From contig JABFRB010000018.1 in NCBI GenBank assembly GCA_013141385.1, positions 62,001 to 126,000 on the forward strand: a DNA stretch of 64,000 nucleotides, given 5' to 3'. The notes under the pieces were generated by a model. That model was not told the DNA's origin. It did not search any database and saw only the letters and a program-made list of their open reading frames with translations. A program made the translations under genes and the position numbers. This DNA is from Bacteroidales bacterium (GTDB lineage Bacteria; Bacteroidota; Bacteroidia; Bacteroidales; Tenuifilaceae). This document shows positions 61,895 through 64,000 of the stretch, piece by piece. Each line of letters opens with the position of its first letter. The stretch's first letter is position 1.

Positions 61895-63892
61895 ATGGAT
61901 TATAATAGTAGCTGTATAGAATCAACAATATTTGTTTTAATTGCAGGAATAGCAGGATTAATGCTATCCCCACAAAAGTATAAGCCCTACGTTGCATTTT
62001 TTGTTGTTATACTAAACTCAATACTTTCCTCGTTACCATCGGTATTCGCGTTAACGCATCAGCCTATAATTGATTCGTACCACCTTACAGGGATTATGGG
62101 GAATGTAAATGTTCGGTTGGATTCCCTTTCGGCTTGGTTTATCCTTATAATTAACCTTACTGTTATTAACGGAACCCTTTTTGGGATTGGCTACCTAAAG
62201 GCGTATCAGAATCTGCAAACAAACAAATCTATCCATTGGGTTTTCTTTATCCTATTCCATTTCTCAATGCTTTGGGTTTGCTTGCTGGAGAACGGTTTTG
62301 CTTTCCTTGTGGCATGGGAAATAATGTCTATATCGTCGTTAATGCTGGTTATTTTTGAGTATCAGAAAAAGGATACGCTTAAGGCTGGCGTAAACTATAT
62401 GATTCAGATGCACATCAGCGTTGCGCTGCTCACAATAGGGTTTATATGGCTTTACTTCCAAACCGGGTCATTCGATTTTTCGGCATTAGGCGATTTCCTG
62501 AACAATAGCGGAAGTATTTGGGTATTTATACTGCTGCTTGCGGGTTTTGCAATAAAAGCGGGCTTTATTCCTTTTCATACATGGCTACCACACGCCCACC
62601 CGGCTGCGCCATCGCATGTTTCGGGGATAATGTCGGGGGTAATTGTTAAGCTTGGCATTTACGGTATTTTCCGTGTTATATCTAACCTACACTCTGATTT
62701 TACGCTTATTGGGGAGATAATCCTTATCCTGTCCGTTGTTACCGCAATATACGGCATTGCAAATGCTGCCATAAAGTTCGATTTTAAAAAGATGCTGGCC
62801 TACTGCACCATCGAGAATATAGGTATTATTGGTATTGGTATTGGTGTTGGATTAATGGGAATGGGATCGGGGAATAGCATGTTGATGATACTTGGGTTTA
62901 GCGGGGCGTTGCTTCATACTCTGAATCACTCGCTATTTAAATCCTTGCTGTTCTTTTCGGCTGGAAGTATTTACCAGCAAACGCATACACGGAATATAGA
63001 GAAGCTGGGCGGATTAATTAAGAAGATGCCACAAACAGCCCTTTTTTTCCTAATTGGGGCATTAGCCATTGGCGGATTGCCCCCATTTAATGGGTTTATT
63101 TCGGAGTTTGTTATATATACGGGATTGGTTAAGAGTTTGGCTCAGGGTAATATATCTCAGCTAGTTCTTATTGTTCTATCAATAGCAGGTTTGGCAATTG
63201 TTGGAGGGATGTCATTGCTAACCTTTACCAAAAACTTTGGTGTAATTTTTACTGGCAATCCAAGGCATCAGTTTGAGTATGAGCCTAAGGAGGTTAGCTT
63301 TATAATGAGATTACCGCAGTATATTGCAATAGTTGTTATGCTTTCGGTGGCGTTGATTCCAGCCTACTATCTTTACTACGCCTCTAAAGTGGTTATTCTG
63401 AGCTTCCATATGAATGTTGATAATCTGGCTACAACCTCTATGTTTCATACTGTAAGCGTTGTTGGATGGGCTAACCTTGTGTTTTTAGCCTTAATCGCAT
63501 CAGTTTTTGGTTTGAGATGGTTGGCAACTCGAAATAGAACTACCGAGATTCAACCTACTTGGGGTTGTGGATACGAATCGCCAGTACCCAAGGCACAATA
63601 TACAAGTAAATCCTTTACTAGGAGTTTTGCCGAATTGTTTAGCTTCCTTGCAATTGAGAAGAAGAAATACACCAAAATTGAGAAGACGGATATATTCCCG
63701 AAGAAAAGGGCTTTTTCATCGTTTTACGTTGATATTTTTGAGAATTACATAATAAATCCTATTACTAATCGACTTCGTTTTGCTACAAACTATTTCCAGT
63801 TTATCCAGAACGGGAAAATTCAGTCGTATGTGCTTTATGGTATTCTCTTTATTGTTTTGGTTTTTGTAGGTACTTTATTTGGTTTGATATGA
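61895..63892 (+). CDS. HyfB-like proton-conducting membrane subunit (hydrogenase-4 / complex I type)
   Basis: A 665-residue integral membrane protein with about 16 segments, of the NuoL/NuoM/HyfB antiporter-like family. Seen: an N-terminal part, then the Proton_antipo_M core with WEIMSISSLMLVIFEY near 142-157 (the family Glu), AIKAGFIPFHTWLPHAHPAAPS near 219-240 (Lys and His of the proton path), and HALFKSLLFF-like HSLFKSLLFFSAGSI near 345-359, then GGLPPFNGFISEFV. A long C-terminal part has a CGYESP segment, as in HyfB/HycC. The next gene overlaps its stop by 4 bp, so it opens a multi-gene operon that continues outside the window. Confidence 0.85.
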   Translation: MDYNSSCIESTIFVLIAGIAGLMLSPQKYKPYVAFFVVILNSILSSLPSVFALTHQPIIDSYHLTGIMGNVNVRLDSLSAWFILIINLTVINGTLFGIGYLKAYQNLQTNKSIHWVFFILFHFSMLWVCLLENGFAFLVAWEIMSISSLMLVIFEYQKKDTLKAGVNYMIQMHISVALLTIGFIWLYFQTGSFDFSALGDFLNNSGSIWVFILLLAGFAIKAGFIPFHTWLPHAHPAAPSHVSGIMSGVIVKLGIYGIFRVISNLHSDFTLIGEIILILSVVTAIYGIANAAIKFDFKKMLAYCTIENIGIIGIGIGVGLMGMGSGNSMLMILGFSGALLHTLNHSLFKSLLFFSAGSIYQQTHTRNIEKLGGLIKKMPQTALFFLIGALAIGGLPPFNGFISEFVIYTGLVKSLAQGNISQLVLIVLSIAGLAIVGGMSLLTFTKNFGVIFTGNPRHQFEYEPKEVSFIMRLPQYIAIVVMLSVALIPAYYLYYASKVVILSFHMNVDNLATTSMFHTVSVVGWANLVFLALIASVFGLRWLATRNRTTEIQPTWGCGYESPVPKAQYTSKSFTRSFAELFSFLAIEKKKYTKIEKTDIFPKKRAFSSFYVDIFENYIINPITNRLRFATNYFQFIQNGKIQSYVLYGILFIVLVFVGTLFGLI

Positions 63893-64000
63893 GATTATTG
63901 ATCGAACTATTCAATCTAGTAGCAGTTGTTTCCATTGTTGCGTTACCTTTCCTAAAGGTTAGGAGGAAAGGAATCTTGACTTTGGTAACAATTTGCCTAC
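63889..64000 (+). CDS. Start of next membrane subunit of the HyfB-type operon, cut by window edge
   Basis: An ATG at 63889 overlaps the stop of the HyfB-like gene (ATGA). The visible 37 residues begin MRLLIELFNLVAVVSIVALP and continue FLKVRRKGILTLVTICL, two hydrophobic segments split by a basic loop. This fits another proton-pump or membrane-arm subunit, but too little is visible for a family call. Confidence 0.65.
   Translation, partial: MRLLIELFNLVAVVSIVALPFLKVRRKGILTLVTICL

Overview
The window is a 64 kb piece of an AT-rich chromosome from a member of the Bacteroidota, most likely an anaerobe of the Bacteroidales/Marinilabiliales type. This rests on the rpmB-rpmG-DUF4295-ftsY gene order, on several Bacteroidota-type promoters (TTG or TTTG, about 20 bp, then TAnnTTTG), on family-specific proteins (DUF6588, DUF6340, DUF5916, GreAB-like), and on anaerobic features (a glycyl radical enzyme with its activase, and a HyfB-like proton-pumping subunit). 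No rRNA, prophage or CRISPR array was found. One tRNA (Thr, CGT) is present.

Region 1-25 kb is mostly housekeeping: rarA (cut by the window edge), an outer-membrane-type protein, a sensor without an output domain, fabG, an M48 protease, tRNA-Thr, cinA, L28/L33/DUF4295, ftsY, rimO, tpx, clpC, gyrA and a TPR protein. It is followed on the minus strand by a selenium-handling operon (yedF, a cysteine desulfurase-like enzyme, a DUF3343 protein, selD, and a two-repeat protein of unknown function) read from pyrD. An XRE regulator with operator-like palindromes sits at its head.

Region 25.6-34.3 kb has a gene-poor stretch with a decayed IS5-type transposase. Then comes a TetR-controlled seven-gene drug-efflux-type operon: two ABC-2 permeases, two ABC ATPases, a membrane fusion protein, a TolC-type channel and the TetR regulator. 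Two palindromic operators bracket its promoter. Region 34-46 kb holds single metabolic and repair genes (PhzF family, msrB, a Lon-N domain protein, a serine hydrolase, threonine aldolase, a GreAB-like protein, a DUF5916 protein, prfC, an NCS2 purine permease).

Region 46-62 kb is accessory DNA rich in dispersed repeats. It carries a RES/Xre toxin-antitoxin pair between two copies of a repeat, a GIY-YIG protein preceded by a cryptic small ORF, a glycyl radical enzyme with activase, and a ribosomal-peptide (RiPP) locus. The RiPP locus has two tandemly duplicated precursors with a Gly-Gly leader and a repeated Y-x-I-x-P core, followed by a radical SAM/SPASM enzyme with a TPR tail. A carbonic anhydrase, a dead toxin-antitoxin remnant, and a two-gene unit of a membrane protein and a radical SAM protein follow. 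The window ends in the first genes of a HyfB-type membrane complex operon.

The best candidates for something undescribed are the RiPP locus at 53.4-56.1 kb, the radical SAM/membrane-protein pair at 59.3-61.3 kb, and the unclassified glycyl radical enzyme at 48.9-52.9 kb.
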